From positions 1 through 50,270 of the forward strand of contig JAERTE010000066.1 of assembly GCA_016845145.1 (NCBI GenBank): DNA of 50,270 bases, read 5' to 3'. Both the position numbers and the translations under genes were made by a program. The stretch is from Rhodospirillaceae bacterium (lineage in GTDB: Bacteria; Pseudomonadota; Alphaproteobacteria; Rhodospirillales; Casp-alpha2). Below, piece by piece: positions 26,324-36,715 of the stretch; position 1 is the stretch's first letter; every line of letters starts with the position of its first letter. The notes under the pieces are model-generated. The model was not told where the DNA came from. It saw only the letters and a list, made by a program, of their open reading frames with translations, and did not search any database.

Positions 26324-27637
26324 GTGACTCAGAATACTTTCTCGGAGCTCGGCCTCGCCGAACCGATCCAGCGTGCTTTGCATGCGAAAAACTACGTCAA
26401 CCCGACGCCGATCCAGGCGAAGGCCATCCCCGAACTTCTCGCCGGCAAAGACGTGCTGGGCATTGCCCAGACTGGTACCGGCAAAACGGCCGCGTTCGCT
26501 CTGCCGATCCTGAATAAACTGTTCCGCCACGAGCCCAATGTCCGCTCGCGCGGCCCGCGCGCCTTGATTTTGGCGCCCACCCGCGAACTGGCCATTCAGA
26601 TAGGTGACGAGATTCGCGCCTACGGCAAAAACATGCACCTGCGACACGCTGTTATCTTCGGCGGCGTCAGCCAGAACCCGCAGGTCAATACATTGGCACG
26701 CGGCATCGATATCCTGATCGCTACGCCGGGCCGTTTACTCGACCTCATGAATCAACGTCACGTCAAACTTGGCGCGATCGAGTTCTTCGTTCTCGACGAA
26801 GCCGACCGCATGCTCGACATGGGTTTTGTGCGCGACGTGCGCAAGATCGCCAATGCGGTTCCCAAAAAACGCCAATCCTTGCTGTTCTCCGCCACCATGC
26901 CCGCCGACATTGCGAAGTTGTCCGGCGAGCTTTTGAGTGACCCCGTGCGGGTCGAAGTGTCACCGCAAGCGACGCCAGTGGAGCGTATCGACCAACAGGT
27001 TCACCATGTGGAGAGCAACGCAAAGATACCGCTGCTCGCCGATATCCTATCGGATTCGTCGCTGTCTCGCGTGATTGTGTTCACGCGCACCAAACACCGC
27101 GCCAACAAGGTCGCCGACCAGTTGGAACGGCGCGGAATCAATGCCGATGCGATCCACGGCAATAAGTCGCAAGGCGCGCGCCAACGCGCGCTTAAGCGTT
27201 TTAAGGACGGTGATTCACGGGTATTGGTCGCCACCGACATCGCCGCGCGCGGCATTGATGTAGATGGCGTTTCGCACGTCATCAATTTCGAATTGCCGAA
27301 CATGCCCGATAGCTACGTGCACCGCATCGGCCGGACCGCACGGGCCGGCGCCAGCGGCATGGCGGTTTCATTTTGTGATAACACTGAGCGCGCTTACTTG
27401 CGCGATATCGAACGCCTGATCGGTAACCGCTTAACTGTCATCGGCGAAGAGCCCGCCTATCAACCGGCAGAGAAATCGAGCAAACCGAATAACGGCAACG
27501 GAAATCGTCGAAGAAATTCGGGTGGGAATCCTGGCGGCAAACCCGGCAACAACCCCGGACGCAAACGCAACCGCTCACGAAACCGGCGTAAATTCTCCGG
27601 CAAGAGCGAGGGCGGAGGACAGCGGCGCGCCGCCTAA
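26324..27637 (+). CDS. DEAD-box RNA helicase, RhlE type
   Basis: About 437 residues from GTG at 26324, whose N-terminus (VTQNTFSELGLAEPIQRAL) matches RhlE relatives. The frame extends back to 26177, but that part is arginine-rich and lies in leader hairpins. Motifs seen are the Q motif, AQTGTGKT (I), PTRELA (Ia), DEAD (II), SAT (III), RGID and HRIGRTARAG (VI). The last 60 residues are a basic glycine/asparagine/arginine-rich tail for RNA binding. Such helicases unwind RNA in ribosome assembly and mRNA decay, often in the cold. Confidence 0.93.
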   Translation: MTQNTFSELGLAEPIQRALHAKNYVNPTPIQAKAIPELLAGKDVLGIAQTGTGKTAAFALPILNKLFRHEPNVRSRGPRALILAPTRELAIQIGDEIRAYGKNMHLRHAVIFGGVSQNPQVNTLARGIDILIATPGRLLDLMNQRHVKLGAIEFFVLDEADRMLDMGFVRDVRKIANAVPKKRQSLLFSATMPADIAKLSGELLSDPVRVEVSPQATPVERIDQQVHHVESNAKIPLLADILSDSSLSRVIVFTRTKHRANKVADQLERRGINADAIHGNKSQGARQRALKRFKDGDSRVLVATDIAARGIDVDGVSHVINFELPNMPDSYVHRIGRTARAGASGMAVSFCDNTERAYLRDIERLIGNRLTVIGEEPAYQPAEKSSKPNNGNGNRRRNSGGNPGGKPGNNPGRKRNRSRNRRKFSGKSEGGGQRRAA

Positions 27638-27645
27638 GTGCAACG

Positions 27646-29340
27646 TTAAGCTAAGCCGGCGCCCTGCAACAGTTTATGAAAGCCACGAAGCGCTTTCTCG
27701 GCTGCAGCGGCGTCGGCAATGCCTTCAAGAAAATGTGAATCAAAATTGGGCTGACGCAGCAATCCAACGATGCGTTTGCGCGCCCTATCAAGCGCTTTGC
27801 CTTCGGGCAGCACGCCGGCACCGCAAAACTTCACAAGCCGCACTGCGCGGTCACGAATATGGGAGTCGGGATTGTCGAGCTTTTCGATGATGTTCTCATC
27901 GACAAGATACCGTTCCAGCACATCGTCGATATGATCGGCAACTTGCGATTTGATGTCGTCTGGCAATGAAGAAGACTCTGTCGCCTTAAATGCGCCCGTG
28001 GCGGTCATCATACGGTCTTTGGGTGAAGAGGCCCGGCGGCACAATTCGTCGATCACTCGCGCACTGAATACGACATCCAATTCGGAAACGATGTCGCTCA
28101 GGTGCTCATCGGCAAAAGACGTGTTCGTCAACTCGGCCAAGTACATGACGCCGCGCGCCGGGTCGGGCAAGGCCTTGACGGTAGCGCCAATGGCGGCCCG
28201 ACGACCGGTGGCGCCGCCCTGCTCGACGAAACGTGCGCCACGCATGGTCAATGCTTCGGCGGCATGGGCGCCGGACAATATCCCGCCCGGCACCATCAGC
28301 CTGGCCAGGACACGCTGGTATTCTTCCATCTCTTTACTGGGGTCGGAGCGATATAAGGGGGCGGACGATTTCAACTGATGCATGGCACGGTCGATCATCA
28401 CATGACGGCTGGCTGGCAAAACATTGGCGGCAAATAATCGATCGAGCATGGCAACTGTATCCACGGCGTCGCTCTCTTCGACCTCGAACGTGCCGTCAGC
28501 GAGATCAAGCATTGCAATGATCGCCGCGCCGAGCGATCGCTTCCAGCCCAGCACCTCTTGAATAACATTGGCGCACAACACATCGGCGATCACGGTATCC
28601 AACAGCAAAACCGCTTTTGGGTCGGTCTCCGCAATCGCCATCCGGCAAAGCATGTCGAGCTTGCCGATCCAATCGCGCTTACGGCTTAACCCGCGCGCCA
28701 GCACCACCATCCCCAAATACTCGGACGCCTCCCCGCCAACTTGCGATGCGGCGACAAGGGTTTTGGAAAAGCGTTTGGACAACTTCGGTAATTGCAGGTG
28801 TTCAGCTTGCTGTGCCTGGCCGGATATCTGATCAACGATCGCGAATATCTCGTTGCGCCGATCCGCCGCCGACTGATCTTTCCCCGCTACTTGCAAAGAA
28901 GCGATATGGCTGACAGCCGATGGATAAATATTCTCGTAGTCCTGAAACCGCTGCAGTTCCTTATGACTGTGCAGCAACTCAGTCGGGGTTAGCGATACTT
29001 CCTCAAGATAGGTGCGCAACACCCGGTTGATGAGCATTCGACTCTCAAGGGCAAAGAAATCACGCGGCGTGTCGCACCATGGCGGCGCGCCTTCAACGGT
29101 CGTGATCTGTAATTTCTTGCCGCTGCGGGCGGTTTGCGTCTTCTCGAAGATCACCTCTTCGTCCATGAGGCCGTCGCGGTTTTCCTTGTTGGCGATAATA
29201 CGCGCCCCGCCGCAATCCTTGCGCGCCAGAAATTTTTCGGCCAAGGCCATCGCTTCAGCTCGCCTGTCGCGTGACGATTCCGTCACCCAACGGCCATCCT
29301 TCATCACCTGGATTTCGTAATTCTCGTATCCGAGACGCAC
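27646..29340 (-). CDS. Conserved hypothetical protein, largely helical
   Basis: 564 residues, soluble. I do not recognise a known domain. The start is GTG at 29340 with GGGGGAG a few bases upstream. The first 80 residues (NYEIQVMKDGRWVTESSRDRRAEAMALAEKF) look like a small beta-rich domain; the rest is helical and might form a repeat or scaffold. It has no signal peptide or membrane segment. It is convergent with the helicase (8 nt apart) and divergent from argD. Confidence 0.7.
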   Translation of the reverse strand: MRLGYENYEIQVMKDGRWVTESSRDRRAEAMALAEKFLARKDCGGARIIANKENRDGLMDEEVIFEKTQTARSGKKLQITTVEGAPPWCDTPRDFFALESRMLINRVLRTYLEEVSLTPTELLHSHKELQRFQDYENIYPSAVSHIASLQVAGKDQSAADRRNEIFAIVDQISGQAQQAEHLQLPKLSKRFSKTLVAASQVGGEASEYLGMVVLARGLSRKRDWIGKLDMLCRMAIAETDPKAVLLLDTVIADVLCANVIQEVLGWKRSLGAAIIAMLDLADGTFEVEESDAVDTVAMLDRLFAANVLPASRHVMIDRAMHQLKSSAPLYRSDPSKEMEEYQRVLARLMVPGGILSGAHAAEALTMRGARFVEQGGATGRRAAIGATVKALPDPARGVMYLAELTNTSFADEHLSDIVSELDVVFSARVIDELCRRASSPKDRMMTATGAFKATESSSLPDDIKSQVADHIDDVLERYLVDENIIEKLDNPDSHIRDRAVRLVKFCGAGVLPEGKALDRARKRIVGLLRQPNFDSHFLEGIADAAAAEKALRGFHKLLQGAGLA

Positions 29341-29450
29341 GATACTCCCCCTGCATTATCCCGAATTACAGCTATCAAAAAGCGGCGGCTGTGTAAAACC
29401 TATCGTGCCATGTTGACCACGGGTTTTCGGGGAATTTCTTTGGCTAATCG

Positions 29451-29489
29451 TTGACAACCAAAAGCCGCATCAACATACTCCTCGGCTTT
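29451..29489 (+). promoter_or_regulatory. Predicted argD promoter with a palindrome around the -10
   Basis: TTGACA at 29451-29456, 17 nt, then CATACT at 29474-29479 fits a sigma-70 promoter. A perfect inverted repeat, AAAGCCG (29461-29467) and CGGCTTT (29483-29489), flanks the -10 element, as an operator would. Transcription would start near 29485. Confidence 0.5.
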
Positions 29490-29498
29490 CCAAACTGA

Positions 29499-29520
29499 CC
29501 CCGGTTTTCCGGGGCCTTTT
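29499..29520 (+). terminator. Terminator-like hairpin in the argD leader
   Basis: CCCCGG (29499-29504) and CCGGGG (29509-29514) with a TTTT loop, followed by CCTTTT. It ends 17 nt before the argD start. No plus-strand gene precedes it, so it may act on the argD transcript itself or stop readthrough from elsewhere. Confidence 0.55.
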
Positions 29521-29537
29521 CGAGACTGGAGCGCGTC

Positions 29538-30725
29538 ATGATTACACCCGTTATGCCGACCTATGCTAGGTACGAGCTGTCGCTGGAACGCGGCGAAGGC
29601 GTCTATGTGTACGGGACCGATGGCCGACGCTATCTCGACTTCGCAGCAGGAATCGCCGTGGATTCACTGGGACACTGCCACCCGAGTCTTGTGGATGCGC
29701 TGAAAAAGCAGGCTGAAACCCTTTGGCATGTCTCCAACCTGTACAACATACCGGGCCAAGAACGCATGGCCGAGCGGTTGGTCGCCAACACCTTCGCGGA
29801 CGCCGTGTTTTTCAACAATTCTGGTGGTGAAGCGGTGGAAATGGGCTTCAAAATGATGCGCAAGTATCACGCCGCCAACGGCCAACCCGAGCGCTTCCGG
29901 GTCATTAGTGTCGAAGGCGCCTTCCACGGCCGCTCGCTCGCATGCATAGCAGCGGGGAACCAAGAAAAACACACCGCGGGCTTTGGCCCGCTGGTGGATG
30001 GCTTCGACCAAGTGGCATTCGGCAACTTGAACGAGATGCGGGGCGCCATCACGCGGGAAACCGCCGGCATCGTCATCGAGCCCGTGCAGGGCGAAGGCGG
30101 CATCCGCCCGGTGGACCCCGATTACATGAAAGCCATGCGTGAGATCGCCGATGAGTTCGGCCTGCTTTTGATGTTCGATGAAGTGCAATCAGGTGTTGGG
30201 CGTACGGGCAAGCTCTACGCGCACGAACACTCGGGCGTTGCGCCGGATATTCTGGCATCGGCGAAAGGCTTGGGCGGTGGTTTTCCCGTTGGTGCAACAT
30301 TGGCGACCGAAAAGGTTGCCGCCGCTATGACAGCCGGCTCTCACGGCTCCACCTTCGGCGGCAATCCGCTTGCCATGGCCGTCGGCAATGCTGTCCTTGA
30401 CGTGGTTCTCGCAGACGGATTTCTCGACCAGGTCAACGAAATCGCCGCGTATCTGGATGCCCAGATGAACGATCTTGTGTCACGTCATGATGGAATACTT
30501 TCAGGCGTCCGAGGCGTCGGTTTGATCAAGGGCCTCAAGTGCCGCAAAGAAGGTCAAAACGGCGATCTCGTGAAAGCCTGCATCGCCGAGGGACTTTTGT
30601 CGGTACCGGCGGGAGACAATGTCATGCGGCTGGTGCCGCCGCTGATCATCACCAACGAACACGTCGACGAAGCCATTGGCATGTTGGATAGCGCATGCCT
30701 AGCTGTCGCCGGCAAGGCAGGGTAA
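29538..30725 (+). CDS. argD: Acetylornithine aminotransferase
   Basis: 395 residues of class-III PLP aminotransferases. It swaps the amino group between N-acetylornithine and 2-oxoglutarate in arginine synthesis. [16 protein letters not shown] is the family's early signature; [13 protein letters not shown] binds the cofactor, and the PLP lysine is K243 in [14 protein letters not shown]. It could also act in succinyl-diaminopimelate metabolism. argF follows after 1 nt, which supports the arginine role. Confidence 0.95.
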   Translation: MITPVMPTYARYELSLERGEGVYVYGTDGRRYLDFAAGIAVDSLGHCHPSLVDALKKQAETLWHVSNLYNIPGQERMAERLVANTFADAVFFNNSGGEAVEMGFKMMRKYHAANGQPERFRVISVEGAFHGRSLACIAAGNQEKHTAGFGPLVDGFDQVAFGNLNEMRGAITRETAGIVIEPVQGEGGIRPVDPDYMKAMREIADEFGLLLMFDEVQSGVGRTGKLYAHEHSGVAPDILASAKGLGGGFPVGATLATEKVAAAMTAGSHGSTFGGNPLAMAVGNAVLDVVLADGFLDQVNEIAAYLDAQMNDLVSRHDGILSGVRGVGLIKGLKCRKEGQNGDLVKACIAEGLLSVPAGDNVMRLVPPLIITNEHVDEAIGMLDSACLAVAGKAG

Positions 30726-30726
30726 G

Positions 30727-31638
30727 ATGTCCAACGGGCGCGATTTTCTGGATATCGACCGAATTCCAGCGGCCGACTTACGCGTGATACTGGAACGCGG
30801 CGGCGCGCTGAAAGAAGATCAATCCAGCGGCTCAGCTGTGCCATTGATGGCCGGACGGACGCTGGTGATGATTTTCGAGAAGCCGTCAACACGCACACGT
30901 GTCTCGTTCCAAGTCGGGATGCAGCAACTCGGTGGCATGGTTGTGGTCATGAGCGAGACCGATTCGCAGCTTGGTCGCGGCGAAACCGTCGCGGATACGG
31001 CGCGCGTGCTGTCGCGCTATGCAGACGTCATCATGATCCGCACCGACGACCATCAAAAGCTGCTGGACCTCTCTGAATATGCCACCGTGCCCGTAATCAA
31101 CGGCCTGACGGACAATTCTCACCCTTGTCAGATCATGGCCGATATCATGACCTTCGAAGAGCACAAGGGCTCCATCGCTGGACGCACGGTGTCATGGGTC
31201 GGCGACGGCAACAATGTCTCGCACAGTTGGATTCACGCCGCTGCCAAATTCGGCTTTACGCTGAGACTTGCCTGTCCGGCGTCATTGCAGCCGAGCGACG
31301 CCATTTTGGCCGATGCACGGGCGGCAGGCGCTGATATCGTGATCGCGGACACACCTGAAGAGGCCGTCGCCGGCACCGACTTGGTGATCACCGATACCTG
31401 GGTTTCCATGGGCGACGAGGATGCCGACAAGCGCCGCCAGATTTTACTCCCGTTCCAGGTCAATGACGAGCTGATGGCCACGGCCGGTCCAAATGCGTTG
31501 TTCATGCATTGCCTACCGGCCCACCGGGGCGACGAGGTTACGGATTCGGTCATTGATGGTCCGCAATCGGTTATTTGGGACGAAGCGGAAAATCGCCTTC
31601 ACGCCCAAAAAGGTATTCTGGCCTGGTGCCTTGAGTGA
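30727..31638 (+). CDS. argF: Ornithine carbamoyltransferase
   Basis: 303 residues. It joins carbamoyl phosphate and ornithine to citrulline. The carbamoyl-phosphate loop [12 protein letters not shown] has STRTR at 54-58, and [13 protein letters not shown] carries the ornithine-site cysteine. Length is normal for the family. It starts 1 nt after argD, and the acetyltransferase gene begins within its last codons. Confidence 0.96.
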   Translation: MSNGRDFLDIDRIPAADLRVILERGGALKEDQSSGSAVPLMAGRTLVMIFEKPSTRTRVSFQVGMQQLGGMVVVMSETDSQLGRGETVADTARVLSRYADVIMIRTDDHQKLLDLSEYATVPVINGLTDNSHPCQIMADIMTFEEHKGSIAGRTVSWVGDGNNVSHSWIHAAAKFGFTLRLACPASLQPSDAILADARAAGADIVIADTPEEAVAGTDLVITDTWVSMGDEDADKRRQILLPFQVNDELMATAGPNALFMHCLPAHRGDEVTDSVIDGPQSVIWDEAENRLHAQKGILAWCLE

Positions 31639-32404
31639 CCTCGGCACGACGCTCGACCGGCTCGCCGCCAACGCCTGGCCAGCCCTGGAGACCGAACCCC
31701 TGGACGGTTGGCGGTTGCGCTACAACGAGGGCCTGCACCGGCGGGTCAATTCGGTATTTCCGGAAAACGATGGTGTGGTGCCCATAGATGAGAAACTCGC
31801 GCAAGCGGAAGCATTCTATCGTGAGCGGACTATGGCGCCGCGTTTCCAAATTTCCCCTGCCTGCCAACCACCACGATTGGATGACATCCTTGCGACCCGC
31901 GGTTACGAAACCGAATCAGGCGTCGACATCATGGTTGGCGACGCCGCGGCGATCGCCGGGCAAACGCACTCCAGCGCCACCGTGGAATTACTTCCGGCGC
32001 TGAACGAGGATTGGCTCGACGTCCACATGGCGGATACCCCGGATCTGGAGACCAAGGCGCGCAAGGGACGTATGCTGACGCGCATTGAAATGCCGCATGT
32101 GTTCGCTCTGGCCGTGGTCGCAGGAAAACCGGTTGCCGCCGGGTTGGGCATTTATGAAAATGGATGGTGCGGAATCTTCGGCATGTTTACCTTGGCCCAC
32201 GAACGCCGGCGTGGACATGGCCATGCACTTCTCTGCGCCCTAGCGGACTGGACCCTGGCGCGAGGCGGCACACGGGCCTATCTCCAGGTGGAACGCGATA
32301 ACCCGCCCGCCCTGGCATTCTATGCCAAGATCGGGTTCCGCACCGTGCACGGCTATCATTACCGAACCCTGTGGGCACAATCTTCCGGAGCGCCGAATGA
32401 CTGA
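31631..32404 (+). CDS. GNAT-family N-acetyltransferase
   Basis: 257 residues if it starts with TTG at 31631, which overlaps the argF stop (TTGAGTGA); the open frame runs farther back but within argF. The C-terminal half holds the GNAT fold: [22 protein letters not shown] is the acetyl-CoA site, and [27 protein letters not shown] the end of the domain. The N-terminal half is a degenerate second acetyltransferase-like domain. The substrate is unknown. Its stop overlaps the hslO start by ATGACTGA. Confidence 0.82.
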   Translation: MSDLGTTLDRLAANAWPALETEPLDGWRLRYNEGLHRRVNSVFPENDGVVPIDEKLAQAEAFYRERTMAPRFQISPACQPPRLDDILATRGYETESGVDIMVGDAAAIAGQTHSSATVELLPALNEDWLDVHMADTPDLETKARKGRMLTRIEMPHVFALAVVAGKPVAAGLGIYENGWCGIFGMFTLAHERRRGHGHALLCALADWTLARGGTRAYLQVERDNPPALAFYAKIGFRTVHGYHYRTLWAQSSGAPND

Positions 32405-33341
32405 ACCGACCTCTTCCGACAACCTGAGAGACGCCGCGCTACCGTTTCAGGTCGACACTCTCGGTGTGCGCGGCCGTTTGGTACGGCTCGGCGACACCGC
32501 GGAGCCGGTCGTCCGCGCCGACCGCTATCCCGAACCCGTGGCGGCGCTGCTGCAAGAAACGCTGGCATTGACGGCATTGTTGGCCAGTGCGCTCAAATAT
32601 GACGGTATTTTTACGCTGCAAATTCAAGGTGATGGGCCAGTCAGTTTACTCGTAGCCGACGCCACCAGTGGCGGTGATATGCGCTCGTATGCAAAGTTCG
32701 ACACCGATTTGCTTGCCGATGCCATGACGTCGACGGATGGATTGCTACCACACCTATTGGGCGCCGGACACATGGCCTTCACTGTCGATCAGGGACCGGA
32801 CACGGATCGATACCAGGGCATCACCGAGCTCATGGGCACGACGCTGGCGGAATGCACAGCCAATTACTTTCGCCAATCCGAGCAATTGGACACTGTGATC
32901 ATCGGCGCCAAGGCCGCTACACCCACACAGGACGGCATCAATGCCGCAGCACTAATGGTGCAACGCCTGCCTGCGTCGCCGCTGGAAGGCGAGGACGCGA
33001 ACGAGGCTTGGCGCGAGGCAGCGTTGCTCGCCGGCACCGTGTCCCCCGACGAATTGCTCAACCCTGAACTTGCCGCAACAGACCTGCTGTTCAATTTGTA
33101 TCACGAACGCGGCGTACGCGTGTTTGAAGCCAAACCGCTGCGGCATGCCTGCCGATGCAGCCGCGTACGTGTTTCCAAAACCCTATCATCTTTTCCACGC
33201 GCCGAAATCGAAGGCATGTGCATCGACGACAAGGTTGCCGTCACTTGCGAATACTGCGGCACCGAGTACGCTTTCGAACAACGCGATCTTGATGTCCTAT
33301 TTTCGGAGTCCGAACATGCTTCAAGTCACCCAAACACCTAA
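32397..33341 (+). CDS. hslO: Redox-regulated chaperone Hsp33
   Basis: 314 residues. The zinc switch has two cysteine pairs, CRC in ACRCSRVRV and CEYC in VTCEYCGTEYAF, which release zinc and open the chaperone when oxidised. The N-terminal core includes LTALLASALKYDGIFTLQIQGDGPVSLLVADAT-type sequence, as in the family. The ATG at 32397 overlaps the acetyltransferase gene. hslO next to argF is a common alphaproteobacterial arrangement. Confidence 0.95.
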   Translation: MTEPTSSDNLRDAALPFQVDTLGVRGRLVRLGDTAEPVVRADRYPEPVAALLQETLALTALLASALKYDGIFTLQIQGDGPVSLLVADATSGGDMRSYAKFDTDLLADAMTSTDGLLPHLLGAGHMAFTVDQGPDTDRYQGITELMGTTLAECTANYFRQSEQLDTVIIGAKAATPTQDGINAAALMVQRLPASPLEGEDANEAWREAALLAGTVSPDELLNPELAATDLLFNLYHERGVRVFEAKPLRHACRCSRVRVSKTLSSFPRAEIEGMCIDDKVAVTCEYCGTEYAFEQRDLDVLFSESEHASSHPNT

Positions 33342-33936
33342 GCTGTCGCGCCGCCATGTCCTTGTGAGCGGGCTCGCGATCTGCGCCGCGCTGACGCTCA
33401 CTGCATGCGAAACACCCGTGGCCGTGCAAAACCTGCCTGATATTACGTTTGCACATCTGCCGGCGATTGCGATGGATGTCGCCAGTATTGAGATTGAAAA
33501 CCGCTTTTCCGCCTCCCTCGCCGCCCCCCATGTGGAGCACCGGGTGCCGGTCGCGCCCGCAACAGCGTTGGCACAGTGGGCCAAGGACCGCCTCAAACCC
33601 GTTGGCAAAACGGGTAAGTTGAAACTCATCATCGAAGATGCACGAGTTACGGAGACCCTGCTCGCAAGAGACAAGAGCCTCAAGGGCAATTTCACCAAAC
33701 AGCAATCACATCGATATGACTTTTCGGTCAGTGCGGCATTGGTATTGAGTGATGCCGGCGGCTCCGAGCGCGGCACGGCTTCGACGGCGACAAGCCGCTC
33801 CATTACGGTACGTGAAGACCTGAGCTTGAACGATTGGGAGAGAACCCTGTTTGATGCCACCGACCGTTTGCTTGGCGATTTCAATACCGAAATGGAAGCC
33901 AACCTGCGTCGGCATTTGGCCAATTGGGTCCGCTAA
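33316..33936 (+). CDS. Putative lipoprotein of unknown function
   Basis: 206 residues. The first 35 form a lipoprotein signal, SRRHVLVSGLAICAALTLTACE, with the lipid cysteine in LTAC. The remainder has no domain that I recognise; it alternates helix and strand (RLKPVGKTGKLKLIIEDARVTE) and may sit at the outer membrane. The ATG at 33316 lies within the last codons of hslO, so the two are coupled. Confidence 0.8.
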   Translation: MLQVTQTPKLSRRHVLVSGLAICAALTLTACETPVAVQNLPDITFAHLPAIAMDVASIEIENRFSASLAAPHVEHRVPVAPATALAQWAKDRLKPVGKTGKLKLIIEDARVTETLLARDKSLKGNFTKQQSHRYDFSVSAALVLSDAGGSERGTASTATSRSITVREDLSLNDWERTLFDATDRLLGDFNTEMEANLRRHLANWVR

Positions 33937-33969
33937 CTCCAACCTCTGAATAATTCGGAACAAAAATAA

Positions 33970-34004
33970 ACCCGGGAGCGCCATCGGCACTCCCGGGTCA
34001 TTTT
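33970..34004. terminator. Bidirectional Rho-independent terminator
   Basis: ACCCGGGAG (33970-33978) pairs perfectly with CTCCCGGGT (33990-33998), 11-nt loop, then CATTTT on the plus strand and TTTATTTTTG on the minus strand. It lies between the convergent lipoprotein and OmpA-family genes. Confidence 0.9.
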
Positions 34005-34024
34005 CTGTCCAGGCCGCTAAGGGA

Positions 34025-34894
34025 TTAGCGGATGAAGGTGATCGTCACGCGACGGTTTTTACCTTCGCGTTTGTTGTCACCAGTTTCAACCACCGGCGCC
34101 ACTTCGCCGTGGCGAGAGCGTTGTACCATCTTACGCGGCACGCCCAGTTCCATCAGGCGGTTCGACACTTCCGCTGCCCGATAACGCGACAAGCCTTGGT
34201 TATATTCTTTGTTGCCCGACGTGTCAGTGTGTCCGGCGACAAGGATTTTACCCGGGTTGCGCAAACGGTAATCCGCATAAGCTTGCTTGATTTTCACCAT
34301 TTCCGAACCGGAAATTTCGGCGCTATCGAAACCGAAGTAAACGACGTAAGGAGCCGGCATCGGAGCGCGCGGCGCGGGTTTCTTCATCATCGGCTTGGCC
34401 ATTTTTGCCTTCGGACGGGTCTTGATGTCCAATTTCGCGATGTTAAAGGCCTTGCGACATGCGGCGATGTCTGGCGGCTGGTTGTTCTCTTCCTGTTCCT
34501 GCATCCAGCAATCGAACATGGCAACGGCCTTGGCTGCAGCCTTCGGCGAAAGCTCTTCGCCACCGTCCCAGAGGTTACGAGCCAACGCAGCCCGTTCTTT
34601 CACCATGGTCTTTTTGGCGAATTTGGGAATGGTCCGCTCGGCCATGGCTTGCGGAGCAATCGGTTCGCCCATCGCGGCAGCTTTTGCCTTATTGGCGAAA
34701 AAGATGGCGTCATCAGTATCGGCTTCGTCTTGCTCCATCTTCGCGAGCTTCAAGTACTCTGTGTACGCTGCTTGCGTATAGGCGTTGCCTTTCGGCTTCA
34801 TGCCAGAGACTTCATCGATCAATTGGACCGAACCGCAACCAGTAACCAATACCGCTGCAAGCCCGGCCAGTACGAAAAATTTCAACTGTTTCAT
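34025..34894 (-). CDS. OmpA-family outer membrane lipoprotein
   Basis: 289 residues from the ATG at 34894, which has AGGA upstream. The signal FFVLAGLAAVLVTGCG lipidates C20. The middle is helical. The C-terminal OmpA domain (about 185-289) has YVVYFGFDSAEISGSE and VAGHTDTSGNKEYNQGLSRYRAAEVSNRL, which bind peptidoglycan. It has two motif-rich inserts (KAKMAKPMMKKPAPRAPMPAP) forming a flexible linker. The protein likely ties the outer membrane to the cell wall. Confidence 0.9.
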   Translation of the reverse strand: MKQLKFFVLAGLAAVLVTGCGSVQLIDEVSGMKPKGNAYTQAAYTEYLKLAKMEQDEADTDDAIFFANKAKAAAMGEPIAPQAMAERTIPKFAKKTMVKERAALARNLWDGGEELSPKAAAKAVAMFDCWMQEQEENNQPPDIAACRKAFNIAKLDIKTRPKAKMAKPMMKKPAPRAPMPAPYVVYFGFDSAEISGSEMVKIKQAYADYRLRNPGKILVAGHTDTSGNKEYNQGLSRYRAAEVSNRLMELGVPRKMVQRSRHGEVAPVVETGDNKREGKNRRVTITFIR

Positions 34895-35142
34895 GGGGGC
34901 ATCCTCTTTATTTATTACCCTAGTCAATTTACTCATCGGCCCCGGCCGAACCTACATCCGACCGCTTCCCCTCACCGCGCCCAGACAGAAGGCGCCATGA
35001 TCGACTGGTAGACGATTTTTCCGGCACATGCCGCCGCCATTTTTCCAGTCATTGGTATTTTAGGGGTGATTCGGAACTTGGATCAAGGCGTGGATGCGAT
35101 TTTTGTCGGAAAAGTAGGCAAATGTTTTCCTAAATTGCCATT

Positions 35143-36588
35143 TTATCCGCGCCAGAAGCTCCGCGTGAACAGCACAATAACGGTAAAAAGCTCCAATCGG
35201 CCAAGCAACATACCCATGCTCAATAGCCATTTGGCGGCATCGGGCAGATCCTGAAAGGTGCCGGCAGGGCCTGTGATCGGCCCCAGTGCCGGGCCGACAT
35301 TCGCAATCGCCGTGGCTGCACTCGAAAATGCCGTCAAGAAATCCAACCCCAGCAAACCAAGCCCCAACGCCAAAACACTGAACGCCAAAAACCACATAAA
35401 GAAAAAACTCAAGACAGACGTGATAACCTCGTCCGAAATCGGGCGGCGATTATAATAGGGTATGAATACGCCGTGCGGCTGCAACAGGTGATGAATCTGC
35501 GTCCGTGCCGAGGCATACAAAACTTGGAACCGAAAGACCTTGATCCCGCATGTTGTCGATCCTGCACAACCACCGATGAACATAATGAAAAAGAAAATTG
35601 GCAGCGCAAAGCTCCCCCATAATCCGTAATCGTCCGTGGCGTATCCGGTGCCCGTGATAATCGACACCAAATTCACCGTCGCCAGGCGTACGGATTCTTC
35701 CAGCGGCACGTTATTTTCCATCCACAACCAGCCGGTCGTAGCCATGATCAGCATGGCGACGACACTCAAAAACCATTGCACTTGGGTATCGCTGGCAAGC
35801 GCAGTCCAACTTCCTTGCAATGTTTTCAGATACAGCAAGAACGGCAAGGCGCCAACGACCATCCCCGCGGCCGCCAGGTAATCAATTGCCGCACTGTCGA
35901 AATGGCCGATGGATGCGTCCGAGGTGGAGAAACCACCAGTGGCGATGGTCGTCATCGCGTGGGCCCAGGCCTCCAAGCCGCTCATGCCGGCCAACCAATA
36001 CCCAAGCGCCCAAAGCCCGGTCAGCACTGCATAGATCACGCCAATGGCGCTGGCGATTTGGGCCGCGCGAGGCAAAGCCTTCTCGGATTGGTCGGAGCTC
36101 TCCATCCGAAACAACTGCATGCCGCCAACACGAAGCAACGGCAAAATCGCAATCGCCATGACGATAATCCCGATCCCGCCGAGCCACTGAAGAATAGCGC
36201 GCCAGATCAATATCCCAGGCGGTGCATTATCCAGTCCGGTGATGACTGTGGAACCCGTCGTCGTCAATCCAGACATGGCTTCAAAAAAAGCGTCGGTAAA
36301 ACTCATATTCAGTTCGGAAAAACGAAGCGGCAATGCCGCGAAAACAGTCAGCACCAACCAGCTCAAGGTCGTCATCACAAATGCCTGTCGGACGCTCAGC
36401 CGCGCACCGCCCGTCCGACATGTCAAAGCCGTAGCAACGCCCACAAACAGCGTTACGCCGCTCGAGACCATAAACACTTCCCAGTCCGGGTGACCGGCGA
36501 CCAGATCGATAACCGCCGGCACCACCATCATCACCGCCAAAGTGGACAGCAGTATGCCGATCACCAGAAATACGGGCCGAAAATCCAT
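35143..36588 (-). CDS. TrkH-family potassium uptake membrane protein
   Basis: 481 residues from the ATG at 36588, preceded by AGG; a GTG at 36612 is less likely. It has about ten membrane segments and four pore loops: SGLTTTGSTVI, TTIATGGFSTSDAS, SIITGTGYATDDYG and GCAGSTTCGIKVFR. TrkH forms the K+ pathway together with a TrkA regulatory subunit, not found in this window. It could equally be of the KtrB branch. Confidence 0.92.
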   Translation of the reverse strand: MDFRPVFLVIGILLSTLAVMMVVPAVIDLVAGHPDWEVFMVSSGVTLFVGVATALTCRTGGARLSVRQAFVMTTLSWLVLTVFAALPLRFSELNMSFTDAFFEAMSGLTTTGSTVITGLDNAPPGILIWRAILQWLGGIGIIVMAIAILPLLRVGGMQLFRMESSDQSEKALPRAAQIASAIGVIYAVLTGLWALGYWLAGMSGLEAWAHAMTTIATGGFSTSDASIGHFDSAAIDYLAAAGMVVGALPFLLYLKTLQGSWTALASDTQVQWFLSVVAMLIMATTGWLWMENNVPLEESVRLATVNLVSIITGTGYATDDYGLWGSFALPIFFFIMFIGGCAGSTTCGIKVFRFQVLYASARTQIHHLLQPHGVFIPYYNRRPISDEVITSVLSFFFMWFLAFSVLALGLGLLGLDFLTAFSSAATAIANVGPALGPITGPAGTFQDLPDAAKWLLSMGMLLGRLELFTVIVLFTRSFWRG

Positions 36589-36715
36589 GCTGGACCTGTG
36601 TACAGTTTGCACCCAACGCGACGGCCAAATGCACCGATAGGCCGATCGCCCGGAGACTCAACCGTGTGGATTTGGCTGGGTCAACCGTTAAAGCAGTGAA
36701 GAGTAATCAATGGCG

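Noticed and set aside
35776..36699. 307-codon plus-strand frame opposite trkH
   Set aside because: Histidine/arginine-rich antisense shadow of membrane-helix codons.
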